NCBI GenBank assembly: GCA_030220185.1
Contig: JASPKZ010004571.1
Coordinates: forward strand, 596,757 to 660,756
Length of the DNA: 64,000 nucleotides
Direction: 5' to 3'
Source: Diploptera punctata
Taxonomy: Eukaryota > Arthropoda > Insecta > Blattodea > Blaberidae
Notes under the pieces: generated by a model
Told to the model about the DNA's origin: nothing
Seen by the model: only the letters and a program-made list of their open reading frames with translations
The model's database searches: none
Translations under genes and position numbers: made by a program
Part shown: in pieces, positions 1-11,200 of the stretch
Position numbering within the stretch: position 1 is the stretch's first letter
Layout: every line of letters begins with the position of its first letter

Positions 1-59
1 ATATATGTACAATATATATAAAAAAACAGGAAAAGATTAATGACATAGTATAAAATTAA

Positions 60-1711
60 ATAAATAGAGAAAAATTGATTATTAGACAACAGGTAACTGT
101 ATAAGCGTGACTTAAAGGTACCAAGTGTGCGGCAACCCCTGATATCTTGAGGAAGGAGATTCCAGGAGCGGGCAGAGGCTACTGTGAAGGAAGTAGAATA
201 GGAGGAAGTGCTATGAAGAGGAATTGTTAGCAGACTGCTATCTTGTGATCTAGTGTCAATATTGTGGTAAGAGGATAACTTCTCAAATCTAGACGCCAGG
301 TGTAAGTAGGGATGTAGGAATTCAGAAGCTTGAAAAGTAGTGAAAGAGAGTGCAATTTACGTCTGTCAGTAAGACGGAGCCAAGAGAGGTTATTAAAGTG
401 TTCGGAAATATGGTCATAACGGCGGATATTGAAAATGAATCAAACGCAAGCATTATGAACACGCTGCAGTCTCTGCGACAAGTCATAGTTTAGATCATTA
501 TATATAATGTCACAATAATCAAAGTGTGGTAACACAAGATTCTGCACAAGGATTTGTTTTAACGAAACTGGGAGAAAATTCTTTAAACGTCTAAGATAAT
601 GTAAGATGGAGAAAGTCTTTTTACATATGTGTTTCACTTGTGTTTGCCAGGTTAGATTTGCGTCTAGATGTAGTCCAAGATCTATTACTGAAGAAGAATA
701 TTATTTATAGTAATGTTTGGTAGTGTAGATATGTCAAAGGTTGTAAGCAGTCTTTGTTGTCCCATTAGAATTACTTGTGACTTGTTAGGATTTAGATTTA
801 GACCGATACCTGAAGACCAGTTAAAGATGGATATGAGATCGTCATTCATTTTTGTCAAGCTGTTATAGAGAGAATGAGGAGGTGAATGTAGGTAAATTTG
901 GAGATCATCAGCGTAGAGGTGATAACGGCAGTGTTTTAGTACAGTTGGCAAGTCATTTATGTAGATTGAGAAAAGAAGAGGTCCGAGAACACTGCCCTGG
1001 GGGACTCCAGCCGGCACGTTGCGCCAAGTCGAAGATCTAGAGTTTAATGAAATGTATTGTTGACGACCGTGCAGGTATGAGTCGAACCAGGATACAGCGC
1101 TGTCAGACAAGTGTAGGTGCTTGAGCTTTATCATAAGTAAGTCGTGGTCTACTGTGTCAAAAGCTTTGCTGAAGTCAAGTAAGGTTAAAGGAGTCAATTG
1201 ACGTCTGTCCACGGCTTCACGAATATCTTCAGTAATTTTTAGCAAAGCTGTGGTTGTGCTATGACCATATCTAAAGCCGGATTGATAAGGATCAAGGAGG
1301 TGATTTTCTTGGAGATATTCAGTCATTTGCTTATGTACAATATGTTCCAGGGCTTTAGATAATGTCGGAAGGATGCTAATCGGTCGGTCGGTAGTCATTA
1401 CAGTTAGTAGGTGTACTTATTTTTGGTATAGGCCGAACTCTAGACTGTTTCCATACAGTAGGGAAGATAGAAGTTATAAGGGAAGCATTAAAAATATGAG
1501 TCACTGTGGGTAGTATAATGTCAATGATTTTATTTAGCATTAAAATGCTGATGTTATCTGTTCCTTGTGCATTGGATTTAATCCGCTTGAGTGCTTTTTT
1601 AACGTCTATAGGCGAAATGTCGTTAAAGTAAAATTTATCTCTTCCTATATGTGGGGATGGGGATAAGTCTTTAAGAATGTCTATTTTAGATGTTTTTATT
1701 ATTAATTTCAT
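60..1711 (-). pseudogene. Reverse transcriptase part of retrotransposon ORF2
   Basis: This copies element RNA into DNA at the target site in a live element. Two open segments cover it (1711-1376 and 1398-685), overlapping with a frame change around RPISILP. Visible RT motifs are LLDFSKAFDTVDHDLL, the block PAGVPQGSVLGPLL and the catalytic YADD in HLYADDLQIY, so the catalytic aspartates survive. A further frame at 637-440 continues with a LPHFDYCDIIYND-type segment. The reading continues to about position 60 with an SARSWNLLPQDIR stretch typical of the C-terminal end of this RT family. The first 111-aa piece is the linker before the fingers domain (NISILMLNKIIDIILPTV). It is separated from the endonuclease by a SINE insertion. 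No intact ORF remains, so it is a pseudogene. Confidence 0.88.
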
Positions 1712-1844
1712 ACATCTCTATGATGGATAAATCATATTTAAAGAGAAAAATTATACGCTCAGACCGGGACTTGAACCCGGGACTAGAAAACCAAGGGTCC
1801 CGGGTTCAAGTCCCGGTCTGAGCGTATAATTTTTCTCTTTAAAT
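1690..1844. mobile_element. tRNA-like hairpin SINE inserted in the retrotransposon
   Basis: The 13-base sequence ATGTCTATTTTAG stands on both sides (1677-1689 and 1845-1857), a target-site duplication. The insert holds a short AT-rich lead and then a near-perfect hairpin (about 1738-1847) whose arms each contain the T-arm/B-box part of a tRNA-like sequence (GGTTCAAGTCCCGG) and the flank AGAGAAAAATTATA. The loop is only about 13 bases. It interrupts the pol ORF: the residues KIDI are encoded on both sides. It is a shortened member of the palindromic tRNA-like family seen at 6176, 11767 and 26425. Confidence 0.85.
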
Positions 1845-1857
1845 ATGTCTATTTTAG

Positions 1858-3080
1858 TCTTGTTGTCTGGAGGTGTCATGGGTATTGAGGTAAAATGTTC
1901 ATTTAAGTCATCTACAGAAATGTCTATTGAGTCAGTTGAGGGATTCAACTGTCTAAGTCCCATTGCACGGAGATTTCGCCAAGTGTCCCGTGCACTTATT
2001 TCAGGTCCGATTATACTGTGGGCGTGTCGTAGTTTGGCATTGCGTATAGTTTGTGTAGTTGTGTTTCTAAGTTGTTTGTATAGTTGCCAGTTCTCGTCAT
2101 TTTTATGTCGTCTGTATGTTCGGTATGCTTTGTCTCGTTTTGACATAAGTTCACGTATTGAGTCATTCATCCAGGGTGCAGGGGAGCGGGAAAATCGTCG
2201 GGTTTTTACTGGTGCATGTCTATCATATAGTTGTAATATCAGTGTATTAAATGTGTCTACTTTTTCATCAACTGATCTAAGATTCCATATTGTGTACCAA
2301 GGTAGTTCTAAAGCGTCTGATTTTAGTTTAGTATCGTCTATGTTTTGTAAATTTCTGTACGTAATCAATTTAGAGCGTCTTTTAGGACATTGGAGTGAGT
2401 ATTCTACGAATACAATGTCATGAGCAGATATGCCGGGAGCAGGAATTTGTCCATATGACAGTACTTTCTGTGGATGTGTAGTCACTATTAAGTCCAGTAG
2501 AGTGTCGGTATTAGCAGTATGATGTGTGGCAGAGAAAGGAACAATTGTCATATTTAAGCTTTGGAACATATTTTTAAGTTGTATGGCTGGTGAGTCAGTC
2601 TGGAAGAAGATTTTGGTATTAAAAAAATCGCCTGCGGACAATAACTGGTTTTCATAATGAGGTAATGAATCGTTCAGAGCTGTTTTCTAGATCGCGAAAG
2701 GTGCCTTATTTTTGGAGGTTTGTATACCATGCATATGAGACATTTTTTTGATACTGGCTTGAATGTCTCACGAATAAGATCTCGGGGCGAACGGCAAGTA
2801 TACAGAAAGGGGGACTTGTGGACAATTCTTGGATTAAGCTCATTTGATATAAAAGGCACCAACTCCTCCACCTCTTTTATCTATTCTGTCATTTCTGAGC
2901 AGTGTATATCCGTCTAGGTGAAACAAGGGACGAAGGTATGGAAGGGGTGCGCAAGGTTTCCGAAATTAAAATGGCGCTCAGTCCAAGAAATAGAACATAT
3001 GGTTGTGCAAACTCATCAAAATGGGACCGGTAATGCTTTGTGTGCATTACGTTGAGCGATTTAAGAAGTGGGATGATTAT
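1858..3080 (-). pseudogene. Apurinic-type endonuclease domain of retrotransposon ORF2
   Basis: In a live element this nicks target DNA. Downstream of a frame around 3060-2880 that reads like HFDEFAQPYVLFLGLSAIL and ISET, a 65-aa frame (2871-2674) carries FISNELNPRIV and MVYKPPKI, and a 296-aa frame (2641-1751) carries SAGDF, followed by the conserved AHDIVFVEYSL near residue 73. These correspond to the ISETWL, AGDFN and S-x-H-D motifs of retrotransposon AP endonucleases. At least two frameshifts separate the pieces, and the residues FNT after AGDF are shifted by one extra codon. The last 30 residues of the 296-aa frame are not element sequence but read into the inserted SINE. Confidence 0.82.
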
Positions 3081-3499
3081 ATCAATAAAGAATTCATTCT
3101 TAATTATAACTGGTAGTTAGTAGTTAGTTGTTGGAGGGGATGGTATAGGAGGGATTGAGGAATGTTGCTACCTGCGTTAAAAGTTGTCTGCACAATAAGA
3201 GGGGTGGATTGGAGAACGTGAGTGAGTCAGAGGTTACAAACAAGTCTTCATTTGTCAGAAAGCTCAAATAGTTGGCCAATAGCAGAAAGTAAAAAATAAC
3301 CTATGTACTGCTAATAACTCTAATAAAATTAAAATAATTTAGCTAAACAAAGAACTTAAAAAATTAAAAATTAAAACAAGAGTAAGTTGTCCTAAATAAA
3401 AAATGAATACACTTAAAACTTACCTAAATTAGGAAAATAATTAACCATATAATTGGTTTAGCAAGAGGAAAGACAAAGGAACCTATTTATGGGTACACT

Positions 3500-4223
3500 C
3501 AGGGTCCTATCGTAGTTGATATCCGTATAAGATCCTAAATTTTGCGTTTTTCGCCATTTCATTGTTGACTATGACGTCGAGCGTCCATTGTCCATAAACA
3601 TAATTTGAATACCGTATTTCTGTATACGTGTCTTGTAGCATAAGCGATAACGAACACTTCGTTAGGTCCTCTGCAAACAGTAGTAACATGCCCCCTTCCG
3701 TGTGCAACTTTTTCTTGCTTAGAACGACTTCACTGCGCTTGCGGTAAACTAACAAATTTCACTATTATAGCCCGCGGTCTTTCAGCATTACTAACACCAA
3801 CACGGTGACTTCTGTCAATGTCAGTCACTGATAAATCGACACCGATTTTTTTGGCCACCTCGATGGCTTTCTGGTCAGTGTCCTCTCCGGCCTCTTCTTT
3901 CACACCAAAAATCCTGAGGCATTGACGTCTCTGGTATTGTTTTCTAGATCGTCTATTTTATTTTCCAACACCTCAATCTTTCTGTCTTTTTCATCGAGGG
4001 TCTTTTTCAGATCCTCAATTACCTTAGTGTTGTCCTGGATGGTCTTCTGCAGTTCCGCCACTACCTGGTCCCGCAACATGGACACAAACACCTGCAGAAT
4101 GCCGGGATCCTGTAGCGCCTCTTTCACCACACGTTTCACTGCTTCCTCCGTAGAACTTGTCGAATCGTTGTTGGAATTACGTGTGTTTTTTCCCATGTTG
4201 TTAAATGTACACACTTTTGGCAA
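3500..4223 (-). pseudogene. Retrotransposon ORF1, coiled coil plus RRM-like
   Basis: ORF1 proteins of this group bind element RNA. The first 107 codons (ATG at 4223) contain a charged heptad region rich in E, K, L and D (about residues 60-95), a coiled coil. A one-base frame change near 3945 (in an A run) moves the reading to RRQCLRIFGVKEEAGEDT, KAIEVAKKIGVDLSVTDIDR and SHRVGVSNAERPRAIIVKF. It then continues in the 82-aa frame 3755-3507 (YRKRSEVVLSKKKL, LLFAEDLTK). That order matches ORF1 with an RRM-like fold in many insect and vertebrate non-LTR elements. It is broken by at least two frameshifts. Confidence 0.8.
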
Positions 4224-4344
4224 TAACTAATATAAATTTATACTTAAACTGACTATGAATATTCAACTTTAGCTATGAAATAACGAAGGCACCTGCTGAA
4301 AAATAACTTAAAACCTGGAGCGTAACTTGTGCGTGTTAGTAGCT

Positions 4345-4570
4345 AGCCGCCATGACACATTTCAGCCGGGTTGTCAGCCCTGCGTGACGGCCGCCTTTAC
4401 CCCCAGAACAAGCGTCTGGTACTCATTTCCGTTAGAGGCTGAGTCGACCCCAGGGCCATAGTGCCGCCAGAGGGCTTTGGGTCAGTTTAAAAATCCTGAC
4501 CCCAATGGGACTTGAACCCTCGACTCTCCGGCTTGTAGCTCAGTGCCTTAACCACTACGCTAAGGCAATG
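4345..4570 (-). mobile_element. tRNA-derived SINE, family B
   Basis: Read on the - strand it begins with a tRNA-like head (A box around TAGCGTAGTGGTTAAGGC, B box GGGTTCAAGTCCC) followed by GGGGTCAGGATTTTTAAA and a body with CTGGGGTCGACTCAGCCTC. A second copy lies at 46380-46625 on the + strand with the same order of blocks, which shows it is a dispersed family. The pol III boxes suggest a once-transcribed SINE, not a working tRNA gene. Confidence 0.8.
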
Positions 4571-4690
4571 CATTCCTCTAGCAGACGAAAATAACAGAAG
4601 TGGTTTTATCGCTGAGAATTCTGGGTAATTTCTTGCCAATATTTAAAAAAAACTACCTTCATGCATGACCAGTCAGCGATAAGCTAAATC
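4568..4690. repeat. Dispersed repeat, inverted copy at 22960-23080
   Basis: About 110 bases containing TCGCTGAGAATTCTGGGTAA and CTTCATGCATGACC recur in inverted orientation at 22960-23080, in intron 3 of CPSF4. No coding potential is seen. It touches the end of the family B SINE, so it may be part of a composite element. Confidence 0.7.
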
Positions 4691-4732
4691 AAACTTTGCA
4701 CATGCTCACAGAAAACTCAACTCACCAGAGAC

Positions 4733-4935
4733 TAATGTATTTGCATGCAGCCCTAAGCTCTGGGTCCTGAGTCTGAAGATTTTCAGGCTTGTAAAAGAAT
4801 CTTAAGCCTAAAAAAGTGGCATCTAAGCCAAATGTATCAATCTTCATCATCCTATAATACCAGTTGCCTACTAGATGTCTCATTAGGCCAATATGCAGAC
4901 CATATGCCATTCATGACATCTGTAGGGAAATAATA
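4733..4935. repeat. Dispersed repeat, family G
   Basis: Contains TCTGAAGATTTTCAGGCTTG, GTTGCCTACTAGATGTCTCA and CATGACATCTGTAGGGAAAT, all found in the same order at 38610-38805. The GTTGCCTACTAG part also occurs at 50209. Probably the body of a SINE whose tRNA-like head is missing here. Confidence 0.7.
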
Positions 4936-5449
4936 ACTAAATTAGCTTGGTCTAGAAATTCCTAACAAAGGAGAGGCTATGGCTAGACTCATAAGGATGT
5001 AAAGCCAATAAGTAAGATTTTCAACTGTTTGGAAAATTTCTGCATTTTAATAAATATCCTGATGCATATCTCGTGAATCTTTTGTTGCACAAATTTAGAA
5101 TTTTATACTGTTTGATACTGTTGCTCTACATACTTTTCCATCGTCACTAACGTTTCGTACTATATTAAATGTTTTGCAACAATACTTATAACCTTTTTTT
5201 ACAGTTATTAAATATTTATCTATGTATGTAATGATTTTTTCAAAGTTTAACAGAATCGTTGTTTGTATGCGTGAACACTTATAGAAACTTCTGCTACATG
5301 GAAGAGATATCTGTGAAATTGAAATGATCAACATTCAAAAATATTTTTAAGAAATGGATGTTCACTCACTTCATTTTGTTAGGTTCCGATGGAATGAGTT
5401 AATGTACATTTCATTAAATAATATTGATGTAATTAATTTTGTTAGATTA
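4936..5449. other. AT-rich stretch, nothing recognised
   Basis: Only short frames without family features. No repeat that I can match elsewhere in the window. Confidence 0.5.
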
Positions 5450-5640
5450 GGAAGGGGGAAGTTGGTGTACACCCATTTCAAATAAATGTTTGGGAATTTA
5501 TTGCGAAGGTTGGTCATACCTATTTCACAACTAAGTGGTTCCATCTAGCAACAACTCTATAAACTTTTGTACATGCACGCTGTTATTCTGTAGGACTTAG
5601 AAATTTTTTTGGGAAAGGTAAACTAAACTTTTTCCTTCAG
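5450..5640 (+). repeat. Dispersed repeat, family F
   Basis: Shares blocks with 47470-47712: GTTAG-TTAGGAAGG near the start, TTTGGGAATTTATT, CCATCTAGC, CTCTATAAACTTT and TGTTATTCTGTAGGACTTAG. Inverted pieces lie near 49500-49640. No ORF; probably a non-autonomous element. Confidence 0.7.
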
Positions 5641-5644
5641 AAGA

Positions 5645-6640
5645 ATGTCTAATATGCCCATTTTTAATAATTGTTTGGTAATTTTAATATTATTAATATA
5701 TTTGTTTAACATAAATTTGGGGATTTATTGGAAACATTCTTCTTCTTCTTCTTCTTTAGTAGGCAACTATAACCTCACTGAAGTTTTGGCCTCCTCAACA
5801 ATTTTTTATTGGAAAAACATTGGTCATTTAAATTTCAGAGCAATAATCGATATATGGTTTGATGGTGGGTTGTCGCAGGCTCTCTAAACTCTGGCGCATA
5901 TGCACTGTTGTTCTATAGGACTGAAAATATATCAGGTAACCTAAAGTGCTGTTTTTCTGGTTACCTGATATATTTTTAGTCCTATAGAACAACAGTGCGC
6001 ATGCACCAGAGTTTAGAAAGCCTGCGATAACCCATCATCGAACCCATATTGATTAACGCTCTGAAATTTCAAATTTACCCAATCTTTCCAATAAATCCCC
6101 AAATTTATGTTGAAACCAACCATATACAATGTGATGATTGATTTCACTACATTGCCTCAATGATTTGTATAAGAATAATGTTTTTGAAGAGAAAAAGTCA
6201 AACGCCCTCAGACCGGCAGACTTGAACCTGCGGACCCTTGGTTCTCTAGACCAAGTGCTCTACCAACTGAGCTACCTGAGCAAGTACCGATCTAAACGCA
6301 AATCTTTCTCTATATACATTGTAATTCCCATCCACCAAATGCTGTGAAGCCATGCTTCTATCTTGCAAAATGGCGGCTCCTTTATTAAGAAGACATATTT
6401 GGGAATTATACATTACAGCCAGTACAGCTTTTTCCAAGTTTTTATTAATTACAATGTATATAGAGAAAGATTTGCGTTTAGATCGGTACTTGCTCAGGTA
6501 GCTCAGTTGGTAGAGCACTTGGTCTAGAGAACCAAGGGTCCCGGGTTCAAGTCCCGGTCTGAGCATATAATTTTTCTCTTCAAATATAAAATATATTAAT
6601 AATATTAAAATTACCAAATGTTTATTAAAAATGGATGTAC
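5645..6640. repeat. Nested long inverted repeats
   Basis: Two palindromes lie side by side inside a third. The inner one (about 5705-6120) pivots near 5950: the arm with GGTTACCTGATATATTTTTA mirrors the arm before it, including the segment ACTCTGGCGCATATGCACTG. An 85-base insertion with a (TTC)n run interrupts its left arm at about 5732-5815. The second is the tRNA-like palindrome 6176-6596. The outer pair is 5648-5700 against 6588-6640 (TAATATTATTAATATATTTG and its complement). Confidence 0.8.
6176..6596. mobile_element. Palindromic element with tRNA-like arms
   Basis: Left arm (6206-6281) carries a tRNA-like sequence on the - strand, right arm (6492-6564) one on the + strand. The right copy is 73 nt with acceptor ends GCTCAGG/TCTGAGC, D-arm GCTCAGTTGGTAGAGC (A box), anticodon-arm CTTGGT/ACCAAG and T-arm CCGGGTTCAAGTCCCGG (B box). 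The loop reads CTAGAGA, but there is no long variable arm to fit a serine tRNA, so I do not call a functional gene. Between the arms lies a spacer with AATGGCGGCTCCTTTATTAA, also found in the 26425 copy. Outer ends match TTTGAAGAGAAAAA. Confidence 0.85.
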
Positions 6641-7084
6641 ACTTATCACTCCCCATGCTGATCCAACCAGTGATAACCCAAACCAGCGATCAAAAAATCA
6701 TAGACTAAATAATATACTCTGTGGAAAAAATAGCAGCCAGCATCACAATATTGTCTAGCAGTGTCATAATGTTGCGATTTGCATTTTTAAATAAATACTT
6801 AAAAATTATCAAATAATGTTATAAAAATTGTTTAAAAAAGTTTAAAATATTAAAAAATGTTAGTAAATACAGAAGAATAGCTATAATTTACAACAATAAA
6901 CTGAAAAATCAAGGGTAAATATAACTGCTATTCAGCCCAGGTAACCTAAAGTGATGTTTTCAAAAGTTTCCCCCCCCCCCGTTCCCCTTATATGTGATTA
7001 AACATGTTCGCATTTGGCTATCCGCCTGCTTATTTCTTGTAGTCTTTCGAGTATTTAAAGTTTTCCCCATTATAGGTTACCAGC
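6641..7084. other. AT-rich stretch, nothing recognised
   Basis: Contains a poly-C run near 6970 and short frames only. No domain or repeat match seen. Confidence 0.5.
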
Positions 7085-7240
7085 CTGTCAAATTCCCGTT
7101 TACCAAAGATGATTTACCACCTCAACCCTAAAGGCAAAAGAGACCTCGGAAGACCCTTCAACCGATGGAAAGATCAGTTTTTGTAGTCGCAGAACGGGCA
7201 TCATCACCCAATACTGCATTCCGAAGAAGAAGAAGAAGCA
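7085..7240 (+). pseudogene. 3' tail of a non-LTR element ending in (GAA)n
   Basis: The + strand reads HLNPKGKRDLGRPFNRW-KDQFL, the GRRDxGRPxKRWxxxF tail typical of the end of RTE-like ORF2 proteins, and closes with (GAA)n at about 7223-7240. The same tail type ends the copies at 9540-10435, 11286-11500 and 19083-19625. Only the last 30 or so codons remain. Confidence 0.65.
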
Positions 7241-8162
7241 TTTGGCTATAGTGGGAACGTGTGCTATCACGTTGTCCAACATGACGCTAGCAGTCACTTG
7301 TTCTCCGATCAAATATTCACGTCGTACCCGGCATAGAATAGCCAAGAACGACGTTAAATGTATTTAATACAATATAACCCAACCCATGTTTAGGTTATTG
7401 CTGCTATAAGCTGTGTCAAATCTTACCTAATCCACGGATACGCCTTATGACAAATAAACACTAGCAATTACAAAATATCAAAGCAAAACTCTGAAAATTG
7501 AAGTTCATTAAAATTTTATATAATTTACCAGTTTCAAAATTATGACGATAGATAGTGACTGGGTCCAGTGACAACTTATATCCACTAAAATTTGCATCTA
7601 GAAGATTTCTATCTGGTCTTAATTCAATTAATGTGTTCATTTCTTCTGAACACCTGATACACTTAAAATATATCTTTCTATTTACTTCAAACAACAGTAC
7701 TTTCAGCTTTCACATACAAACATAAACCATACACACGTATTGTGTGCTCTGTCACGGATGTAAACATACGTGTTTCTTTCCTTGTTTATTAACTTTATTT
7801 TGACAAGATGGACAACATAATTTAATAAAGCTAAAAATTCAAAATTACTTAAAGTTATAAAATAAATAGATATTTATAGAGAATTTAATAAACTAGATTC
7901 TTTCACAACGCAAGGAATATGATTGTTATAATAATGTTTTTGTAATATTTGTTAATTGAAATTACGATTAGCATATTTTTGTCAGATTATTGGTAGCATT
8001 AGAAGATAATTAGAAGTTATTGGTTTGGTAATACTGGTTTTAAAGATGGTGAATGTGTGTCTGTTACGATAAAGCTTTAGCCGGTAAAAATTTGTTAAAA
8101 CTTTCTGTAACCTGTAAAGGAAAGTATTATTTATATTTAATCTCACTAATTACTTATCCACA
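7241..8162 (+). other. 5' flank and likely 5' UTR of CPSF4
   Basis: No confident promoter element. A short upstream frame starts at ATG 8046 and stops at 8070-8072 after eight codons; if it is in the mRNA it would be a uORF. The real start at 8163 has the context CCACAATGG, which fits a good initiation site. Transcription start cannot be placed from sequence. Confidence 0.4.
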
Positions 8163-8265
8163 ATGGAATTTATTGTCGCAAGTGTTGATAACATGCAATT
8201 TGAAATCGAAATTGCGTTGGCTGAGCAGTATGGAGCTTTACCGTTGCCCTTTGCAGGAATGGATA
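8163..8265 (+). CDS. CPSF4: CPSF4 coding exon 1
   Basis: Codes for residues 1-34 and the first base of codon 35 (phase 1). It ends in LPLPFAGMD, the conserved segment just before the first zinc finger, and is followed by the donor GTAAGT. The start was chosen because the first in-frame ATG has a good context and gives the N-terminal length usual for the family. Confidence 0.93.
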
Positions 8266-11200
8266 GTAAGTATATAACTAATTCACTGGCACTATCGAAC
8301 CCGTAGTTCACGGCCGCGCGGACATTAGCTCTCCGCACATCCCTCCTGAGCTAATGTTTCCCTATATAATCCACTTCCTTCAAATCATTGTAGTTATTCT
8401 CCCACCCCATACTTGGTCTACCAACAGGGCGTTTTCCCCTCTGGTTTTCCTACAAGAAGCCCCCATGTACCTCTTTCATTCCCATTCGTGCCACATGCCC
8501 TACCCATCAGAGTGTACGAGACTTAACAGTTCCTATCATAGGCCTACCAGCTGATGTTTCCATTAAGCGCAGTGAGAAATTTTTCTACGTCCGAGGCAGA
8601 CACCATGCGCATGCACCAACAGGGTTTTATTTTCAAATTATTTCCCACCATTTACAACAAATTTTACATTTTTCTAATGATTATTTGAACATTTTTTCTA
8701 TGATATTTAACTATACACATAACATGAAGATGTGGCAGCGATATTTATTTTAAAGAATATTCTATACAATAACAGTGCAGCCAACATAGGTTATGTACTT
8801 CTGAATTTGAGAACTTGCTATTTATTTTGGGCATTGTATTCTTTCACAGGTTAGAGTGCTTAAATTGCGTTAGGTTAGCTTTTTGGTTTGTTAAATAGCA
8901 TGTATAATGTTGGCTACATCGCAATATTCCATAGAGTAAACCGCTTAGAAAATTTACTGTGGAAATTTTTTTTTCTAAGTCCCAGGCAGACACCACATGC
9001 ATGCGCCAACAAACGCCAAGCAGAAATACTTCCTTTACCTTACTCTACTGGTCCCACATTCAATTGCAATGAATCATCATTCTAAATCCTATAGAATAAA
9101 AAATACACAATGAATGGCTTCTACCTGAAGAAGACATGAAGGAACCCCACACAGCTATAGCATTATTTATTAAATTAATATTGAGAAGTTAAAGCTATTA
9201 CTATGATATGCATTTTTTATTTTGCATTTTTTACCAATTTATAGGTCATTAAATGCCTTGCCCTACAAATGACGAGCAAAATACATGTTTTATAGTAACG
9301 TAACTACTTTTCAGTTTGAAATGTTGGCAGACAAAAAAAAATTCTAGGGATGTAGGCCTATAATACAAACAAATGCTAGGGAGATGATAAAAGCAAATGC
9401 TAGGAAGGTGATAAAAATAGTGGGATAAGCTGTCATGTCCTTCCATACAGTTTTATTGGTCAAAAGTAGCATAATGTAGTAAAAGTGAAATAGTCATTGT
9501 AAACTATTTATTGCAACCATCCAATGATGATTAATTAAACAATATGGAAGAAATCAAATTCATCACACTAAATAAAAATGTCAACACTGGAGTAAGACAG
9601 GGATGAGGACTTTCACCGGTGCTTTTCATTACATACATGAATAAATTAATAAACAAATGGAGGAAAACACAAGGATATATACCCATCAATAGGAACCTCA
9701 AACTCGATGCTATTCTTTTTGCAGACAATTTAGCTCTTCTGGCACTTTCCGAAAATGATTTGCAATGATCAATTTATAATTTACAAAAAATAGCTGCCAA
9801 ATTTAATTTGGAAATATCAATTAACAAAACTAAAATTATGGCATTTCATGGGAAGGACCCCATACAAAGTAAAATCTGTCTCCAGAATAAAATTTTAGAG
9901 AGATCTAATCAATTTAAATATCTTGGATATTATCTCTCTATCTGGGATGAAAAGGATATCCCTGAAAAAATTACTAGTTATAATAAAAGTTTGGGAATTA
10001 TTAATCAAGTTATGAAACCATCCCTTGTACAAAAAAAAACACCAGATTACGTTTATATAACACTTTGGCTAGACCAGTGTTGACCTATGGTAGTGAAGCA
10101 TGGACACTAAAAAGACAACATGAAAGCAGAATAACAGCTTGTGAAATGAGATTCATGCGCAGAACAGCGGGTTACACCAGATGGGATCGGAAAACGAACA
10201 CCAGTATCTTAAAAGAATTGAAGACTTGCCAATTTTGGAATATATTAAACAGTACCAACTAAATTGGAAACACCATCTAGGAAGAATGAGTTCAAATCGG
10301 ATCCCCAAAGCTGTTTATAATTATATACCAAGAGGATGAAGATCACTGGGCCGTCCTATGAAACGCTGGAGGGAAAATTTTGTATAGGATCGTAACAGGC
10401 CTTGGCCTAATACCTGGAAGGAAGGAAGAAGAAGAAGAAATAAAAATGTACACTATGGATACCATCGTCATCAGGAACGAGACAGCCGACTAGCTGGCAA
10501 GGAAATGAACAAATATCCTCCTTTGCATCTTAGTACTCAGCCTTTCAGTGGGGGTGGCTACAAATATAAGAAATAGAGTGGGACAATGTTTCTAGAAAAG
10601 TCTGGAGGAACAAATTAAGGACAAACCCTGGAAAGATGCACTCAAATCCTCTCTCTCTGAATGGACCAGAAGAGAAACTCTTCCAAATTTCTGCACAACG
10701 ATAGGTCATGTCTACTTAGCCATCTCTACTGTGTACGTGTACTACTCAGCCTCCATTACATGCTCTGGGATGTTTATTGGGAGGCCAGGGAAAAATGCAA
10801 CAAAACTGATATTACAGACACTATACCTCCTTCATAGTTTCAATACAAATATATATATATATATATATATATTGTATTTTGTTCTTCCGGGAAATTCTCG
10901 TATAAGACTTGAAAGCAGTCCCTTCGATTGGTTGCTGGCCAAAGGGAGGCAAGACCAGTGATGGGGCTGCCATCTTATAGCCTCTGGTCAGGCTTTTCTG
11001 GAGAAGAAAAGAAAATAAAGAAAAGAAGAAATGAAAGAAAGGAAAGACTCCCTAGCCCTCGGATGCCCTAATAGCATCGGGGTCGAAAAAACAAGAGTTA
11101 ACCAAGAGAGGTTAGATAGTAAAGTTAAAAGAGTCTGGTATAAGTAAGTGGAAGAAAGGAAGAAATACCAGATCGGTTAAAGATAAAAGTAAGGAGCAAA

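Larger units (their letters stand above)
20..4230 (-). mobile_element. Non-LTR retrotransposon, CR1/jockey group, broken
   Basis: Read on the - strand this is a two-ORF non-LTR retrotransposon in the usual order: ORF1 (about 4223 to 3500), endonuclease (about 3080 to 1858), reverse transcriptase (about 1711 to 60). The 3' end is near position 1, where the sequence becomes AT-rich. Frameshifts, stops and a SINE insertion (1690-1844) break it, so it cannot be active. The choice of CR1/jockey group rests on the ORF1 coiled coil followed by an RRM-like segment and on the wording of the RT motifs; the exact clade is my inference. Confidence 0.85.

Noticed and set aside
1845..2423. 192-codon + strand frame
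   Set aside because: It is the antisense shadow of the retrotransposon endonuclease region.
6492..6564. Functional tRNA gene (also 12080-12150, 27513-27584, 27809-27880)
   Set aside because: Cloverleaf-like, but in dispersed palindromes with mirrored copies, mismatches in arms and shared non-tRNA flanks. It fits a tRNA-derived mobile family better.
8053..8277. 74-codon frame overlapping CPSF4 exon 1
   Set aside because: Different frame from the conserved N-terminus and runs into the intron.
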